64,000 nucleotides of DNA from Vibrio sp. MEBiC08052 (GCF_001506075.1 NZ_KQ947475.1:2734631-2798630); one strand, 5' to 3'. Positions 1 to 9,803 are shown, numbered from the stretch's first letter. Notes: a model not told the origin generated them from the letters alone. Made by a program: numbers and translations.

Positions 1-37
1 CGTAGCCAGGTACTCTATCCAGCTGAGCTACGAGCGC
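1..37 (-). tRNA. tRNA-Arg (ACG), 5' part only
   Basis: This is the 5' portion (acceptor 5' strand, D arm and part of the anticodon arm) of a fourth tRNA-Arg copy. Over its 37 bases it is identical to the complete copies at 76-152, 194-270 and 440-516. The rest lies beyond the window edge. Confidence 0.9.
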
Positions 38-75
38 GCTGATGAAATGCATCATTGATCAAATAATCGAAGTAA

Positions 76-152
76 TGGCGCGCTCGGAAGGATTCGAACC
101 TTCGACCGCCTGGTTCGTAGCCAGGTACTCTATCCAGCTGAGCTACGAGCGC
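76..152 (-). tRNA. tRNA-Arg (ACG)
   Basis: This 77-nt tRNA has encoded CCA. The 7-bp acceptor stem pairs GCGCTCG with CGAGCGC, and the anticodon loop CTACGAA gives ACG (read as ICG after deamination of A34). It is one of four copies in a Ser/Arg array next to csrA, the same neighbourhood as serV-argVYZQ in E. coli. Confidence 0.96.
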
Positions 153-193
153 ACTGTTAAATCAATTTTCTGATATTGCCGTCAACATTAAAG

Positions 194-270
194 TGGCGCG
201 CTCGGAAGGATTCGAACCTTCGACCGCCTGGTTCGTAGCCAGGTACTCTATCCAGCTGAGCTACGAGCGC
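194..270 (-). tRNA. tRNA-Arg (ACG)
   Basis: This is a complete 77-nt copy, identical in sequence to the one at 76-152, with CCA encoded. It is probably cotranscribed with the whole array from the promoter at 652-679. Confidence 0.96.
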
Positions 271-329
271 GCAATACTTCAATATTCACTGACACTGTGT
301 TGTTCCAACTCACGAATCATCCGTGTTTA

Positions 330-422
330 TGGCGGTGAGGGAGGGATTCGAACCCTCGATACGGCTATAAACCGTATACTCCCTTAGCAGGGGAGCGCCT
401 TCAGCCTCTCGGCCACCTCACC
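330..422 (-). tRNA. tRNA-Ser (GCU)
   Basis: This 93-nt class II tRNA has a long variable arm and encoded CCA. The anticodon loop CTGCTAA gives anticodon GCT, which reads AGC/AGU. It is identical to the copy at 544-636, and the alternation with tRNA-Arg suggests that a Ser-Arg unit was duplicated. Confidence 0.96.
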
Positions 423-439
423 ACAACACAACCATAAAG

Positions 440-516
440 TGGCGCGCTCGGAAGGATTCGAACCTTCGACCGCCTGGTTCGTAGCCAGGTACTCTATCCA
501 GCTGAGCTACGAGCGC
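440..516 (-). tRNA. tRNA-Arg (ACG)
   Basis: This is a complete 77-nt copy lying between the two tRNA-Ser genes. Sequence and predicted folding are identical to the other Arg-ACG copies. Confidence 0.96.
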
Positions 517-543
517 GCAATACTTCATGAATCAAGCAAGACA

Positions 544-636
544 TGGCGGTGAGGGAGGGATTCGAACCCTCGATACGGCTATAAACCGTATACTCCCTTA
601 GCAGGGGAGCGCCTTCAGCCTCTCGGCCACCTCACC
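544..636 (-). tRNA. tRNA-Ser (GCU), first gene of the array
   Basis: This 93-nt class II tRNA has anticodon GCT and encoded CCA. It is the promoter-proximal gene of the array, starting about nine bases after the predicted transcription start. Confidence 0.96.
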
Positions 637-651
637 GTCTTGCGGAGGCAC

Positions 652-679
652 ATATTACGATTTACCAAAAATATGTCAA
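652..679 (-). promoter_or_regulatory. sigma-70 promoter of the tRNA array
   Basis: On the minus strand there is a perfect TTGACA -35 (679-674), a 16-base spacer and TAATAT -10 (657-652). A GC-rich discriminator (TGCCTCCGC) follows, a feature typical of stringently controlled stable-RNA promoters. The first tRNA begins at 636. Confidence 0.8.
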
Positions 680-870
680 ACATTTTCTTGGAAAAAACAG
701 GAAAAAAACGCATCAAGCGTTGGCTATTTAATCAATGTGAAATAAATTGCCTCTTTTATCGCCAGCCGAGACATCGCTCACACTAAGTCATCAATCAATC
801 GATTTGTGACTCGAATCATCAACACGATAAAAAGCAGGAAGATAGAGAGAATCATCGCCATCCGGTTGGA

Positions 871-907
871 ATAAAAAAGGCTGACAAAAAATTGATTGCC
901 AGCCTTT
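871..907 (-). terminator. Rho-independent terminator after csrA
   Basis: The stem pairs AAAGGCTG (minus strand, from 907) with CAGCCTTT, and a run of T follows on the minus strand. It lies 10 bases past the csrA stop. The stretch 637-870 holds only the tRNA promoter; I see no gene in it. Confidence 0.85.
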
Positions 908-916
908 CATCGAGGA

Positions 917-1117
917 TTAATAGCTCGGTGTACCTGAGCTGTTATTCCCCCCTTTTTCTGCCTGAATACGCATGTATATTTCTTCACGGTGAACAGATAC
1001 TTCTTTGGGAGCATTGACACCAATTCTCACTTGGTTGCCTTTCACACCGAGTACAGTTACTGTGACTTCATCACCTATCATGAGCGTTTCGCCTACGCGG
1101 CGAGTCAAAATTAGCAT
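917..1117 (-). CDS. csrA: Carbon storage regulator CsrA (RsmA)
   Basis: CsrA is a homodimeric RNA-binding protein that binds GGA motifs in mRNA leaders and so controls carbon storage, motility and biofilm, and in vibrios quorum-sensing output. The 66 residues are slightly longer than E. coli CsrA (61 residues) and begin with [16 protein letters not shown]. They keep the conserved VRIGVNAPK core strand and the VHREEIY segment used for RNA recognition. The C-terminal tail is variable, as is usual. An AGGAG ribosome binding site precedes the ATG. The gene is followed by its own terminator and the tRNA Ser/Arg array, the usual order in Vibrio. Confidence 0.97.
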   Translation of the reverse strand: MLILTRRVGETLMIGDEVTVTVLGVKGNQVRIGVNAPKEVSVHREEIYMRIQAEKGGNNSSGTPSY

Positions 1118-1205
1118 TCTTTGGCTCCTTGAGTCATCTCTGTTTTGCCTTAACTACATTATTATCTATTAAAAAACCTATAGGGGTAAACTGTCTCATA
1201 CAAAA

Positions 1206-2393
1206 TCAGCCCATAAAACGCTGTTTGGGCTCATGATCAACAAATGAACCGGAAATGACATAAGCTTCATGAATGACATTCGCTGCACTATCTATTTGTT
1301 CAGGCGCGATCACCAAACTATGAGATAAGTTATCAGAATAACCACTATCTATCAGAATATTGGCAGAACAAAGCAACTGATATGTTGAATCGATCAAATC
1401 ATTCGCTTTCTTGCCGACAATCGTCAGTAAGCTAACTGGCTTACTATTACGGATTTTATCTTCAAACACCAGTCCCAACTTAGCACTAGCATCCTGTTTA
1501 ATCAGTAAAGCTGTGAATTCTGCATCACCGATCACATTCCATACATCAATTCCTAACAAATGGCATTGTTTCAGAATGGAATCAACGTGATGAGGTTCGA
1601 AACTCAGCTTGATCATCTCTTTTTGGACCGCAATACCACATACATCATACGGTGAATTTTCCCCACGAATGAGGGTTCCTTCATTATGTTCAAATGTCGA
1701 TAAAACCCGCAACGGAACCTGATGTTGCCACGCATATTGGACGCACGGCAAATGGAGCACTTTCGCGCCTTTCCGAGACATCTCTTCCATTGAGGGAAAA
1801 TCGATAACATCGAGTTTTCGGGCATTTCCGACAATTCTGGGATCCGTGCTGTAAATGCCATCGACATCGGTAAATATCTGACATTCATCCGCTGCCAGCA
1901 TTCCGGCAAGCGTCACTGCGGTCGTATCAGAACCGCCACGTCCCAGCGTCGTGATATCACCATTCTCACTCACGCCCTGAAAACCAGCAACAATCACGAT
2001 CGTATCTTCATTCAATAACTGCTGAATTTTCGCTGTATCAGCTTGTAGAATCGTCGCATCGTTATGCTGATTTGTCGTCACAATACCAAGCTGGGAACCT
2101 GTGAATGAACGCGCTGAATACCCCATTTTATGCAGCGTCATTGCCAGTAGAGCCATCGATACTTGCTCTCCTGCGGATAAAATCACATCCAGTTCCCTAG
2201 CATTTGGAACCCGATCAACCTGATGGGCTAAATCTAATAATCGATTAGTTTCACCAGACATAGCCGACACCACGACCACCACCTGCTGACCACGTGCTTT
2301 CGCATCGATTACATGTTGTGCTACCGTATGGATTCTTTCAATCGAACCCATCGATGTCCCACCAAATTTTTGAACTATAAGGGGAGTTTTCAC
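1206..2393 (-). CDS. lysC: Aspartate kinase (monofunctional)
   Basis: This enzyme phosphorylates aspartate, the first step towards lysine, threonine, methionine and diaminopimelate. The N-terminal kinase domain (about residues 1-235) opens with VQKFGGTSMGS and contains the GRGGSDTTA substrate/nucleotide loop and FTDVDGIYSTDPR. The C-terminal part (about 265-390) looks like tandem ACT regulatory domains. At 395 residues it is of monofunctional size, with no homoserine dehydrogenase fusion. The start is GTG, with GGAAGG nine bases upstream. I did not see a lysine riboswitch in the 230-base leader. Which end product inhibits it cannot be read from the sequence, so the symbol lysC follows the usual vibrio annotation of the alaS-csrA neighbour. 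Confidence 0.9.
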   Translation of the reverse strand: MKTPLIVQKFGGTSMGSIERIHTVAQHVIDAKARGQQVVVVVSAMSGETNRLLDLAHQVDRVPNARELDVILSAGEQVSMALLAMTLHKMGYSARSFTGSQLGIVTTNQHNDATILQADTAKIQQLLNEDTIVIVAGFQGVSENGDITTLGRGGSDTTAVTLAGMLAADECQIFTDVDGIYSTDPRIVGNARKLDVIDFPSMEEMSRKGAKVLHLPCVQYAWQHQVPLRVLSTFEHNEGTLIRGENSPYDVCGIAVQKEMIKLSFEPHHVDSILKQCHLLGIDVWNVIGDAEFTALLIKQDASAKLGLVFEDKIRNSKPVSLLTIVGKKANDLIDSTYQLLCSANILIDSGYSDNLSHSLVIAPEQIDSAANVIHEAYVISGSFVDHEPKQRFMG

Positions 2394-2514
2394 CAGTCGT
2401 CACCTTCCTAAGACAAAGTCTCTCTCAGAAATCAACCCAGACAGTCTGTTTGGGTATCATTCGGTACATGGCGATGTCATCTCAGATTCAAGAACATCAC
2501 CGTAAAAAATGTGA

Positions 2515-2549
2515 TAAAAACAAAACCAAGCGGCTTATCAGCTTAGTTT
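2515..2549 (-). terminator. Terminator after alaS
   Basis: On the minus strand AACTAAGC pairs with GCTTGGTT (one G-T pair) around a 9-base loop and is followed by a T-rich stretch. It separates alaS from the aspartate kinase gene. Confidence 0.7.
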
Positions 2550-2625
2550 ACAGACGCTAATTAAACCACTTGGTCAGGGATAAATAATTATTTTGAATCA
2601 ATCTAAAGTTACATGTAACTTTAGA

Positions 2626-5208
2626 TTACAGCTGGGATTCAATCCATGCTTCCGCAGATGCCAAAGCTTGAGGCAGTGCATTCACATCGCTACCGCCGGC
2701 CTGAGCCATATCCGGGCGCCCCCCTCCCTTACCGCCGACTTGCTGAGCAACCAGATTGACAAGCTCACCGGCTTTCACCTGACTGGTCAAATCTTTCGTT
2801 ACCCCGGCAATGAGGCCGACTTTTCCGTCATTAACATTGCCCAACAGAATCACTCCGCTGCCCATCTGATTTTTCAACTCATCAACCATACCGCGAAGTG
2901 CTTTATTATCCGCACCTTGTAATTGAGCAACCAAGACTTTAACACCAGCAATCTCTTTCACTTGCTGAAGCAGATTTGAACTGGCCTGAGATGCCAGCTT
3001 ATCTTTTATCTGCTGGATTTCTTTTTCCAACTGTCTTGCTTTCTGAGCCGCCTCAGCCAGCTTATTTTCATAAGTTGTTTGCTGCTCATCAATCAAATCC
3101 AGCGCAGCTTCACCGGTCACGGCTTCAATTCGACGAACCCCGGCAGCGATACCACTTTCGGAAATAATCTTAAATAACCCGATATCACCGGTACTGCTCG
3201 CATGGACACCGCCACACAATTCAGTCGAAAAATCGCCCATCGATAAGACACGGACGTTGGTATCGTACTTTTCACCAAATAAAGCCATCGCGCCTTTGGC
3301 TTTGGCTTCATCAAGCCCCATAATATTCGTTTCAACCGTATGGTTATGCCGGATATGTCGGTTTACCATCCGTTCAACTTCTTTCAGCTCTTCGGCAGTC
3401 ATGGCCTCCATGTGAGAGAAGTCAAATCTCAGATTTTCTGCTCGAACCAATGAACCTTTCTGAGTCACGTGTTCACCCAAAACGCGGCGCAAGGCTTCAT
3501 GCAACAAATGTGTCGCAGAATGGTTCAACGACGTTGCAGATCTTCTTTTGGCATCAACCTGAGCCTCAGCCGTTTCGCCTTGATTCAGAACCCCTTCAAC
3601 CAATGAGCCATAATGAATGATTGCATTGCCCTGTTTTTGAGTGTCTACAACCTGAAACACACCACTATCGGTACGAATCACACCGGCATCGCCACACTGG
3701 CCACCTGATTCCGCATAAAATGGCGTTTCATCCAATACCAGCATTGCGAGATCACCGGATGAAAGTGTCTCAACCGATTCACCATGAACAAACAGAGCAA
3801 CGATCTTGCCTTGTCCTTCCGTGCCTTCATAACCACAGAACTGGCTTGAAGCGTCAACTTTAATCATGGTGTTGTAATCCGTGCCGAACTGTCCGGCTTC
3901 ACGCGCACGTTGACGTTGTGCTTCCATTGCCTGTTCAAATCCGGCTTCATCAATATTGAGACCATGTTCTCGCACAACATCATTGGTCAAATCCGCAGGG
4001 AAACCATAGGTGTCATAAAGTTTGAAGACGGTTTCTCCGTCGAGAACTTTTCCATCCAGATTTTCCAGCGCTTCATTCAGAATAGATATGCCGCGTTCCA
4101 GTGTTCGTCCGAAGTTTTCTTCTTCGATACGAAGCACTTTTTCAACCACCGCCTGCTGTTTTTTCAACTCTTTACCGGCACTGCCCATAATTTCGGCCAA
4201 CGGACCAACCAATTTATGGAAGAATACGCCCTGAGCACCCAACTTATTACCGTGACGTACGGCACGACGAATGATGCGTCGCAGGACATAACCACGACCT
4301 TCGTTAGACGGCACCACTCCATCTACAATTAAGAATGAACAAGAGCGAATATGATCCGCAACTACGCGGAGCGACTGATTTGAAAGATCATCACATCCAA
4401 TCACTTGCGCAGCTTCTTTAATCAGAGTCTGGAAGACGTCGATTTCATAATTCGAGTGCACACTTTGCATGATTGCTGAAATACGCTCAATCCCCATTCC
4501 TGTATCGACAGACGGTTTTGGCAGAGGTTCCATCGTGCCATCAGCATGACGGTTATACTGCATAAAAACGTTATTCCAGATTTCAATGAATCGGTCACCG
4601 TCTTCTTCCGGTGATCCCGGAGGACCGCCCCAAATGCTCTCACCATGATCATAAAAAATTTCAGAACACGGACCACAAGGGCCGGTATCACCCATTTGCC
4701 AGAAGTTATCTGACTCATAAGGCTTGCCACCCTCTTTATCACCAATACGGATAATCCGATCAGCAGGCAGACCGATCTGCTTGTGCCAGATATCGAACGC
4801 TTCATCATCTGTCTGATAAACGGTGACTAACAAACGCTCTTGAGGTAACTTGAGGACTTCAGTCAGAAACTCCCACGCATACTGGATGGCGTCTTGCTTA
4901 AAATAATCACCGAAACTGAAGTTACCCAGCATTTCAAAAAATGTATGGTGTCGCGCAGTAAAGCCGACATTTTCCAAATCATTATGCTTACCACCAGCCC
5001 GAACACAGCGTTGCGCGGTAACAGCTCGTGTATAATCGCGCTTTTCTAAACCAAGAAAACAGTCTTTAAACTGGTTCATCCCCGCATTCGTGAATAGCAG
5101 TGTTGGATCATTGGCAGGGACCAAAGATGAACTGTCTACGATTTGGTGTCCTTTTGTTTCAAAGAACGAGAGGAACGCCTGGCGAACCTCGTCAGTGCTC
5201 ATGTACAT
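2626..5208 (-). CDS. alaS: Alanyl-tRNA synthetase
   Basis: AlaRS charges tRNA-Ala and hydrolyses mischarged Ser/Gly-tRNA-Ala. The 860 residues match the usual length. The class II catalytic core occupies about residues 1-250, with [11 protein letters not shown] and [19 protein letters not shown]. It is followed by the tRNA-recognition domain, then an editing domain with zinc ligands in [11 protein letters not shown] and ELCGGVHAS, and a C-terminal glycine-rich C-Ala domain ([15 protein letters not shown]). An AGGAAT ribosome binding site lies five bases before the ATG at 5208; a second ATG two codons on is possible. The gene lies downstream of recX in the conserved recA-recX-alaS order. Confidence 0.98.
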   Translation of the reverse strand: MYMSTDEVRQAFLSFFETKGHQIVDSSSLVPANDPTLLFTNAGMNQFKDCFLGLEKRDYTRAVTAQRCVRAGGKHNDLENVGFTARHHTFFEMLGNFSFGDYFKQDAIQYAWEFLTEVLKLPQERLLVTVYQTDDEAFDIWHKQIGLPADRIIRIGDKEGGKPYESDNFWQMGDTGPCGPCSEIFYDHGESIWGGPPGSPEEDGDRFIEIWNNVFMQYNRHADGTMEPLPKPSVDTGMGIERISAIMQSVHSNYEIDVFQTLIKEAAQVIGCDDLSNQSLRVVADHIRSCSFLIVDGVVPSNEGRGYVLRRIIRRAVRHGNKLGAQGVFFHKLVGPLAEIMGSAGKELKKQQAVVEKVLRIEEENFGRTLERGISILNEALENLDGKVLDGETVFKLYDTYGFPADLTNDVVREHGLNIDEAGFEQAMEAQRQRAREAGQFGTDYNTMIKVDASSQFCGYEGTEGQGKIVALFVHGESVETLSSGDLAMLVLDETPFYAESGGQCGDAGVIRTDSGVFQVVDTQKQGNAIIHYGSLVEGVLNQGETAEAQVDAKRRSATSLNHSATHLLHEALRRVLGEHVTQKGSLVRAENLRFDFSHMEAMTAEELKEVERMVNRHIRHNHTVETNIMGLDEAKAKGAMALFGEKYDTNVRVLSMGDFSTELCGGVHASSTGDIGLFKIISESGIAAGVRRIEAVTGEAALDLIDEQQTTYENKLAEAAQKARQLEKEIQQIKDKLASQASSNLLQQVKEIAGVKVLVAQLQGADNKALRGMVDELKNQMGSGVILLGNVNDGKVGLIAGVTKDLTSQVKAGELVNLVAQQVGGKGGGRPDMAQAGGSDVNALPQALASAEAWIESQL

Positions 5209-5392
5209 GTGCTATTCCTGAAATATTCAAAGATTCAACTAAAATTTTGCGCCCTATTGTAAAGCATGGATAAGTGTTCGCCTAGTTTTGTTTTGAAGAG
5301 TAAATACAGATAAACAAAGTCGCTCATCGACTATAATAAGGCAGGTCAGCGAAGCTAATCTTTACGGAGTTTCCCAAGCATGGGGGAGCACA

Positions 5393-5857
5393 TTATCTGT
5401 GGTTGGGATTCAATGCATATTGAATCTGTTCAAAATTGAACCCCCGATATTGCAAAAAACGGACTTGTTTCGCATACACCTTGGGATCTTTTTCCGGCTC
5501 TTCCAGGCTGATACCAAACTTTCTCTCTGCCGTTGATTTGGCTAATTCAAACCAATTCATATCCAATGCAGCCAACTGCTCAGCGATGATTGATTCATCG
5601 ACTTGCTTTTGTTTCAACGATTGATAGATTCTCTGTTCACCGTGACCTTTGGCAATATGATGTCGAATCATGCCTTGCGTATAGCGCATATCATCCAAGT
5701 AGCCATACTGTTCACAAGCCTGTACAGCCTGATCGGCTTCATTGTCGTCAAAGCCTTTTGCCATCAACTTACGGTATAACTCAATACAGCCATGATCCCG
5801 GCGGCTTAATAGCTGGATCGCGGTTTCCAAACAGGTTCTCGAATGTGATTTATGCAT
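5393..5857 (-). CDS. recX: RecA regulatory protein RecX
   Basis: RecX caps and destabilises RecA filaments, limiting recombination and SOS coprotease activity. The 154-residue all-helical protein shows the RecX repeats: an LLSRRDHGCIELYRKL opening, CEQYGYLDDMRY, and a C-terminal AKQVRFLQYRGFNFEQI. It lies 85 bases after recA, beyond a strong hairpin (5870-5896), so it should be expressed mostly by read-through from the recA promoter. The ribosome binding site AAGGGGA follows the hairpin directly. Confidence 0.95.
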   Translation of the reverse strand: MHKSHSRTCLETAIQLLSRRDHGCIELYRKLMAKGFDDNEADQAVQACEQYGYLDDMRYTQGMIRHHIAKGHGEQRIYQSLKQKQVDESIIAEQLAALDMNWFELAKSTAERKFGISLEEPEKDPKVYAKQVRFLQYRGFNFEQIQYALNPNHR

Positions 5858-5869
5858 CTGAAATCCCCT

Positions 5870-5896
5870 TTAAAAAAGCCCTGCATCTGCAGGGCT
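5870..5896 (-). terminator. Terminator/attenuator between recA and recX
   Basis: There is a perfect inverted repeat on the minus strand, AGCCCTGCA and TGCAGGGCT, with a two-base loop and six T after it. Its position between recA and recX matches the partial terminator that keeps RecX low relative to RecA in E. coli. Confidence 0.9.
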
Positions 5897-5942
5897 GTTT
5901 CACGATCTTATCGCTTATCGCGTCATCTGAGCACGTCGCGAA

Positions 5943-6992
5943 TTAATTTTCTTCTTGCTGAAGTGCTGTCTCAACCCCTTCCTGATCGTCTTCAGGAATC
6001 GGGTCATTACTCAGCAACATTTCACGAATTTTATGATCAATGACTTTGGCAACTTCAGGGTTTTCACGCAGGTATTTACAAGCATTCGCTTTCCCCTGAC
6101 CAATTTTATCCCCGTTATAGCTGTACCAAGCACCCGCTTTTTCAACCAGTTTATGCTTCACGCCTAAATCAACCAGCTCACCTTCACGGTTAAATCCTTG
6201 ACCATACATAATTTGCGTATTTGCTTCTTTAAACGGTGCAGCAATTTTGTTTTTCACCACTTTGATACGCGTTTCATTACCAACCACCTCGTCGCCTTCT
6301 TTAATTGATCCGGTACGACGAATATCAAGCCGAACAGAAGCGTAGAATTTTAAGGCATTACCACCGGTTGTTGTTTCAGGGTTACCGAACATCACCCCAA
6401 TTTTCATCCGGATTTGGTTGATAAAAATACACATACAGTTCGATTGCTTCAGATTTCCGGTCAACTTACGCATTGCCTGAGATAACATACGTGCCTGTAG
6501 CCCCATATGGCTATCACCCATCTCACCTTCAATCTCTGCTTTCGGTGTCAATGCTGCAACCGAGTCAACGACCATGACATCAATAGCACCGGAGCGCGCC
6601 AATGCATCACAAATTTCCAGCGCTTGTTCACCTGTATCTGGCTGAGAGACAAGCAGTTCATCAATATCAACCCCAAGCTTCTTCGCATAAACCGGATCCA
6701 ATGCATGTTCAGCATCGATAAATGCACAGGTTTTACCTTCACGTTGTGCTGCAGCGATGACTTCCAGAGTCAGTGTGGTCTTCCCTGAAGATTCCGGGCC
6801 GTAGATTTCAACAATCCGTCCCATTGGTAAACCGCCGGCACCTAAAGCGATATCCAGTGAAAGAGACCCTGTAGAGATCGTTTCAACGTCCATGGTACGG
6901 TTATCACCAAGACGCATGATTGACCCTTTACCAAACTGCTTTTCAATTTGTCCCAGTGCCGCGGCCAGTGCTTTTTGTTTGTTCTCGTCCAT
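5943..6992 (-). CDS. recA: Recombinase RecA
   Basis: RecA forms filaments on single-stranded DNA, drives strand exchange and triggers LexA self-cleavage. The 349 residues from [13 protein letters not shown] include Walker [10 protein letters not shown], the MAW motif region, Walker [11 protein letters not shown], the L1 loop [14 protein letters not shown], the L2 loop region [20 protein letters not shown] and an acidic C-terminus. An upstream in-frame ATG at 7046 would add 18 residues absent from the family. The ATG at 6992 has GGAG at correct spacing and is chosen. An SOS box overlaps the promoter. Confidence 0.98.
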   Translation of the reverse strand: MDENKQKALAAALGQIEKQFGKGSIMRLGDNRTMDVETISTGSLSLDIALGAGGLPMGRIVEIYGPESSGKTTLTLEVIAAAQREGKTCAFIDAEHALDPVYAKKLGVDIDELLVSQPDTGEQALEICDALARSGAIDVMVVDSVAALTPKAEIEGEMGDSHMGLQARMLSQAMRKLTGNLKQSNCMCIFINQIRMKIGVMFGNPETTTGGNALKFYASVRLDIRRTGSIKEGDEVVGNETRIKVVKNKIAAPFKEANTQIMYGQGFNREGELVDLGVKHKLVEKAGAWYSYNGDKIGQGKANACKYLRENPEVAKVIDHKIREMLLSNDPIPEDDQEGVETALQQEEN

Positions 6993-7059
6993 TACGTTCT
7001 CCAGACAGTCACTTTCAGATATTAAGTCTATGGGTTGTTTCCCCAAAATATGTTGAATG

Positions 7060-7087
7060 ATTATACTGTAAATTCATACAGTGTCCA
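7060..7087 (-). promoter_or_regulatory. recA promoter with LexA (SOS) box
   Basis: Minus strand: TGGACA (-35), 16 bases, TATAAT (-10, 7065-7060). The spacer is filled by CTGTATGAATTTACAG (7081-7066), a 16-bp LexA box close to the consensus CTGT-N8-ACAG. The arrangement is the same as in E. coli recA. Confidence 0.9.
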
Positions 7088-7220
7088 GACCTGTCGATGA
7101 ATTTTCCTAACAGGGTTGAATCCTTGGGATCATATCACTTTCAGGCCATGTTTTGATACGGTATGCCACTCATTCAACGCCATGAACAGCAAAGGTGAAC
7201 AGATCAAACAATGGTTGCTT

Positions 7221-7724
7221 TCATGACTGTGAGACACGCTCATGGGTCAGATAATCATGAATCGTCTGCAAAGCATGGTAAACCGCTTGAGAGCGAACTT
7301 GCGTGCGACTTCCTGAAAAATGAACAGTTTCAACCTTCTCCCACCCCGAACGTGTTTGCCAGGCAAAACAAACGGTTCCCACGGGTTTCTCGATACTGCC
7401 ACCACCGGGGCCGGCAATACCACTCACGGAGACCGCCAGCGATGCCTGAGAATGAAATAAAGCCCCTGCGGCCATTTCTAAAACCGTCTGCTCACTGACT
7501 GCCCCCCACTGTGACAGCGTTTCCTGTCGGACGCCCAGCATTTGCATTTTGGCTTCATTACTATAAGTAACAAACGCACGATCAAACCAAGCGGAGCTCC
7601 CGGCAATCTCTGTAATAGCAGTTGCAATACCGCCACCGGTACAGGATTCGGCCGTCACCAGAATACCCCCACATGCCAAAAGTAATTCTCCGATACGTTG
7701 ACTTAAAGTTTCATGTAATTCCAT
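7221..7724 (-). CDS. pncC: Nicotinamide-nucleotide amidohydrolase (CinA C-terminal domain)
   Basis: PncC deamidates NMN to NaMN in the pyridine nucleotide salvage cycle. The 167-residue protein is a stand-alone CinA C-terminal domain carrying TAESCTGGGIA near residue 25, FVTYSNEAKMQMLGV, and SVSGIAGPGGGS around residue 105. It lacks the N-terminal COG1058 domain found in long CinA proteins. It lies upstream of recA in the same direction, as in many gammaproteobacteria, but recA has its own promoter. The gene marks the end of the core block before the pectin locus. Confidence 0.93.
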   Translation of the reverse strand: MELHETLSQRIGELLLACGGILVTAESCTGGGIATAITEIAGSSAWFDRAFVTYSNEAKMQMLGVRQETLSQWGAVSEQTVLEMAAGALFHSQASLAVSVSGIAGPGGGSIEKPVGTVCFAWQTRSGWEKVETVHFSGSRTQVRSQAVYHALQTIHDYLTHERVSQS

Positions 7725-7866
7725 CGATGTTCCCTCCGTGTTGCGATTGCTCAGTTTGCCTCAATTCGCACATCCTAAGCGCTCATCAAGTCAAATAAAA
7801 GCAGTTGCCCTGAAACCAGCCCACCGTCATCGGCAAACCGTATTTACGGTTATCGCACCCATAAAA

Positions 7867-7888
7867 AATGGCAGCCTTTGCTGCCATT
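7867..7888 (-). terminator. Terminator of kdgR
   Basis: A perfect 9-bp stem, AATGGCAGC/GCTGCCATT, with a 4-base loop is followed by T residues on the minus strand. It lies 23 bases after the kdgR stop. Confidence 0.9.
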
Positions 7889-7910
7889 GACAAACCAATC
7901 CGACAATTGG

Positions 7911-8693
7911 CTAGACGGGATATTGATGATATCCGAGTTGCTCAGAAATATTTTTGCCAGCCTGCTGAAGTAACCCGACATAATAAGACATCCGTTTCTC
8001 ATCGAAACGAATGGTTGGAAACGAGATCGACAATCCAGCAATAATATTCCCAAATCGGTCATATACGGGAGCGGCAAGACAACGCAGACCGGATTCCTGC
8101 TCTTCATTATCTTCGGCAAAATGTCGTTCTCTGACATACGCCAGTTCCGCTAATAACTGATCAACATTCTCTAATGTTTTATCGGTATGCTTGACGAATT
8201 CGACCGGCTCAAGAACCTGACGGACAAAGGACTCATCTCGCTCAGACAGTAAAACTTTACCAATCGCGGTACTGTAGAGCGGATTCCGTCGCCCGATACG
8301 GGACTGCATCCTTAAGTTGTAGCCGGAATCGATTTTATGGATATAGATAATTGCACCGTCATCCAAAGCGCCCAAATGCACCGCTTCGTTGGTCTTTTCA
8401 GAGATACAGTGCATCTCTTTATCCGCAAGAGAAACAAGATCAACGTACTCAAGTGATTTTGCACCAAGTTCGAACAGTTTCAGGGTCAGAGAATATTTAT
8501 CGGCCTCACCTTCCTGAGAGATATATCCTAGAGACTTCATCGTCTGCAAAAAGCGGTAGGTTGTCGCCTTAGACATCATTAATCGTTGAGATAATTCAGA
8601 CACTCCGATTTCTTTTTGTTCGCCTAATGCCTGAAGAATACTAAATACTTTCAACACCGAAGAAACGGCTTCTGGCTGGGTAGATTTCTGCAT
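7911..8693 (-). CDS. kdgR: IclR-family repressor KdgR of the pectin regulon
   Basis: KdgR represses pectin-degradation and uptake genes and is released by 2-keto-3-deoxygluconate. The 260 residues closely resemble enterobacterial KdgR as I recall it: SSVLKVFSILQALGE and RLMMSKATTYRFLQTMKSLG in the winged helix-turn-helix (residues 10-75), then SRIGRRNPLYSTAIGKVLL and DRFGNIIAGLSISFPT in the effector domain. I chose the ATG at 8693 because the upstream ATG (8729) lacks a ribosome binding site and would add 12 basic residues before the family start. The gene diverges from kduD. A weak operator-like sequence near 8761-8780 could allow autoregulation. Confidence 0.95.
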   Translation of the reverse strand: MQKSTQPEAVSSVLKVFSILQALGEQKEIGVSELSQRLMMSKATTYRFLQTMKSLGYISQEGEADKYSLTLKLFELGAKSLEYVDLVSLADKEMHCISEKTNEAVHLGALDDGAIIYIHKIDSGYNLRMQSRIGRRNPLYSTAIGKVLLSERDESFVRQVLEPVEFVKHTDKTLENVDQLLAELAYVRERHFAEDNEEQESGLRCLAAPVYDRFGNIIAGLSISFPTIRFDEKRMSYYVGLLQQAGKNISEQLGYHQYPV

Positions 8694-8827
8694 GAATAAT
8701 CTATTCCTACAAGTTTGTCTTTTTCTCATTATAACGAAGAGAAGTCAGAGAGCCAGTAATTTAAAAAAGCCATTTCAAAAATTTAGAACCAGAACCGGGC
8801 AAGCACAAAATAAATACATGAATCATA

Positions 8828-8850
8828 TTTTATGAAAAAGCGTTTCAAAA
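8828..8850. promoter_or_regulatory. KdgR operator before kduD
   Basis: TGAAA (8833-8837) and TTTCA (8843-8847) form the dyad of a KdgR-type box within an AT-rich stretch, about 100 bases before kduD and 135 bases before kdgR. The operator pattern used here (AATRAAAYRNYRTTTYATT) is from memory of the Dickeya consensus. Confidence 0.75.
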
Positions 8851-8950
8851 AAAATTGCAAGCCGTGTTTTTTTTGTGTAATGTAAATCATACAAAACGTG
8901 AACGATCATGATTCATTCGCGCTGCATGTTACCACTAGAGGAAGCAGAAT

Positions 8951-9712
8951 ATGATTCTCGATTCATTTAACCTGCAAGGAAAGGTTGCAATTGTCACCGG
9001 ATGTGACACAGGATTAGGTCAGGGAATGGCATTAGGTTTAGCAGGTGCTGGCTGTGATATTGTCGGAGTCAATATTGCTCACCCCACAGAAACCATTGAA
9101 AAGGTTCAAGCGCTCGGTCGCAAGTTCGTGGCGATTCAAGCCAACCTGATGATGCTGGACGATATTCCCAATATTATTGATCGTGCGATCACCGAGCTCG
9201 GTCGCATTGATATTCTAGTCAATAATGCGGGCATTATTCGCCGCAATGATGCTATCGAATTTTCAGAAAAAGACTGGGATGATGTCATGGACATCAATGT
9301 GAAATCCGTTTTCTTTATGTCTCAGGCAGTTGCCAAACAATTCATGGCGCAAGGCACCGGAGGCAAAATCATTAACATTGCTTCCATGCTTTCTTTTCAA
9401 GGTGGTATTCGTGTTCCTTCGTATACTGCATCAAAAAGTGGTGTGATGGGCATTACACGTCTCATGGCCAATGAATGGGCGCAACATCAGATTAATGTCA
9501 ACGCGATTGCACCCGGTTATATGGCCACCAATAACACGGCTGCTCTTCGGGCTGATGAATCACGCAACCAAGAGATTGTCGAGCGGATTCCGGCAGCACG
9601 TTGGGGGCTTCCTGAAGATTTAGCCGGTCCTTGTGTGTTCTTGGCATCATCAGCATCAGACTACATCAATGGCTATACGATTGCCGTTGACGGTGGTTGG
9701 CTGGCTCGTTAA
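8951..9712 (+). CDS. kduD: 2-dehydro-3-deoxy-D-gluconate 5-dehydrogenase KduD
   Basis: KduD reduces 2,5-diketo-3-deoxygluconate (DKII) to 2-keto-3-deoxygluconate with NAD(P)H in the unsaturated galacturonate branch of pectin catabolism. The 253-residue short-chain dehydrogenase has the cofactor loop TGCDTGLGQG (about residue 16), NNAGIIRR (about 93), the catalytic Ser in NIASMLSFQG and YTASKSG with Tyr/Lys, ending in YTIAVDGGWLAR. A GGAAG ribosome binding site precedes the ATG. It is the first gene of a kduD-kdgF-dhuI operon that ends at the terminator at 10859. Confidence 0.96.
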   Translation: MILDSFNLQGKVAIVTGCDTGLGQGMALGLAGAGCDIVGVNIAHPTETIEKVQALGRKFVAIQANLMMLDDIPNIIDRAITELGRIDILVNNAGIIRRNDAIEFSEKDWDDVMDINVKSVFFMSQAVAKQFMAQGTGGKIINIASMLSFQGGIRVPSYTASKSGVMGITRLMANEWAQHQINVNAIAPGYMATNNTAALRADESRNQEIVERIPAARWGLPEDLAGPCVFLASSASDYINGYTIAVDGGWLAR

Positions 9713-9803
9713 TTCGGGCAAATAGAGAAAAACAATCCACCAAATCGGGAATCGAATCAGATTTCCGATTGATTGTCCTTCAGTCAAATTAAAGAGGGAA
9801 AAC

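Noticed and set aside
193..387. 64-residue open frame across tRNA genes
   Set aside because: It is antisense to tRNA-Arg and tRNA-Ser genes whose structures are complete; the frame is a by-product.
2394..2625. Possible lysine riboswitch before aspartate kinase
   Set aside because: The leader is short, is partly occupied by the alaS terminator, and shows no L-box-like junction.
3910..4332. 140-residue open frame on the plus strand inside alaS
   Set aside because: It is antisense to the conserved alanyl-tRNA synthetase core; a shadow frame.
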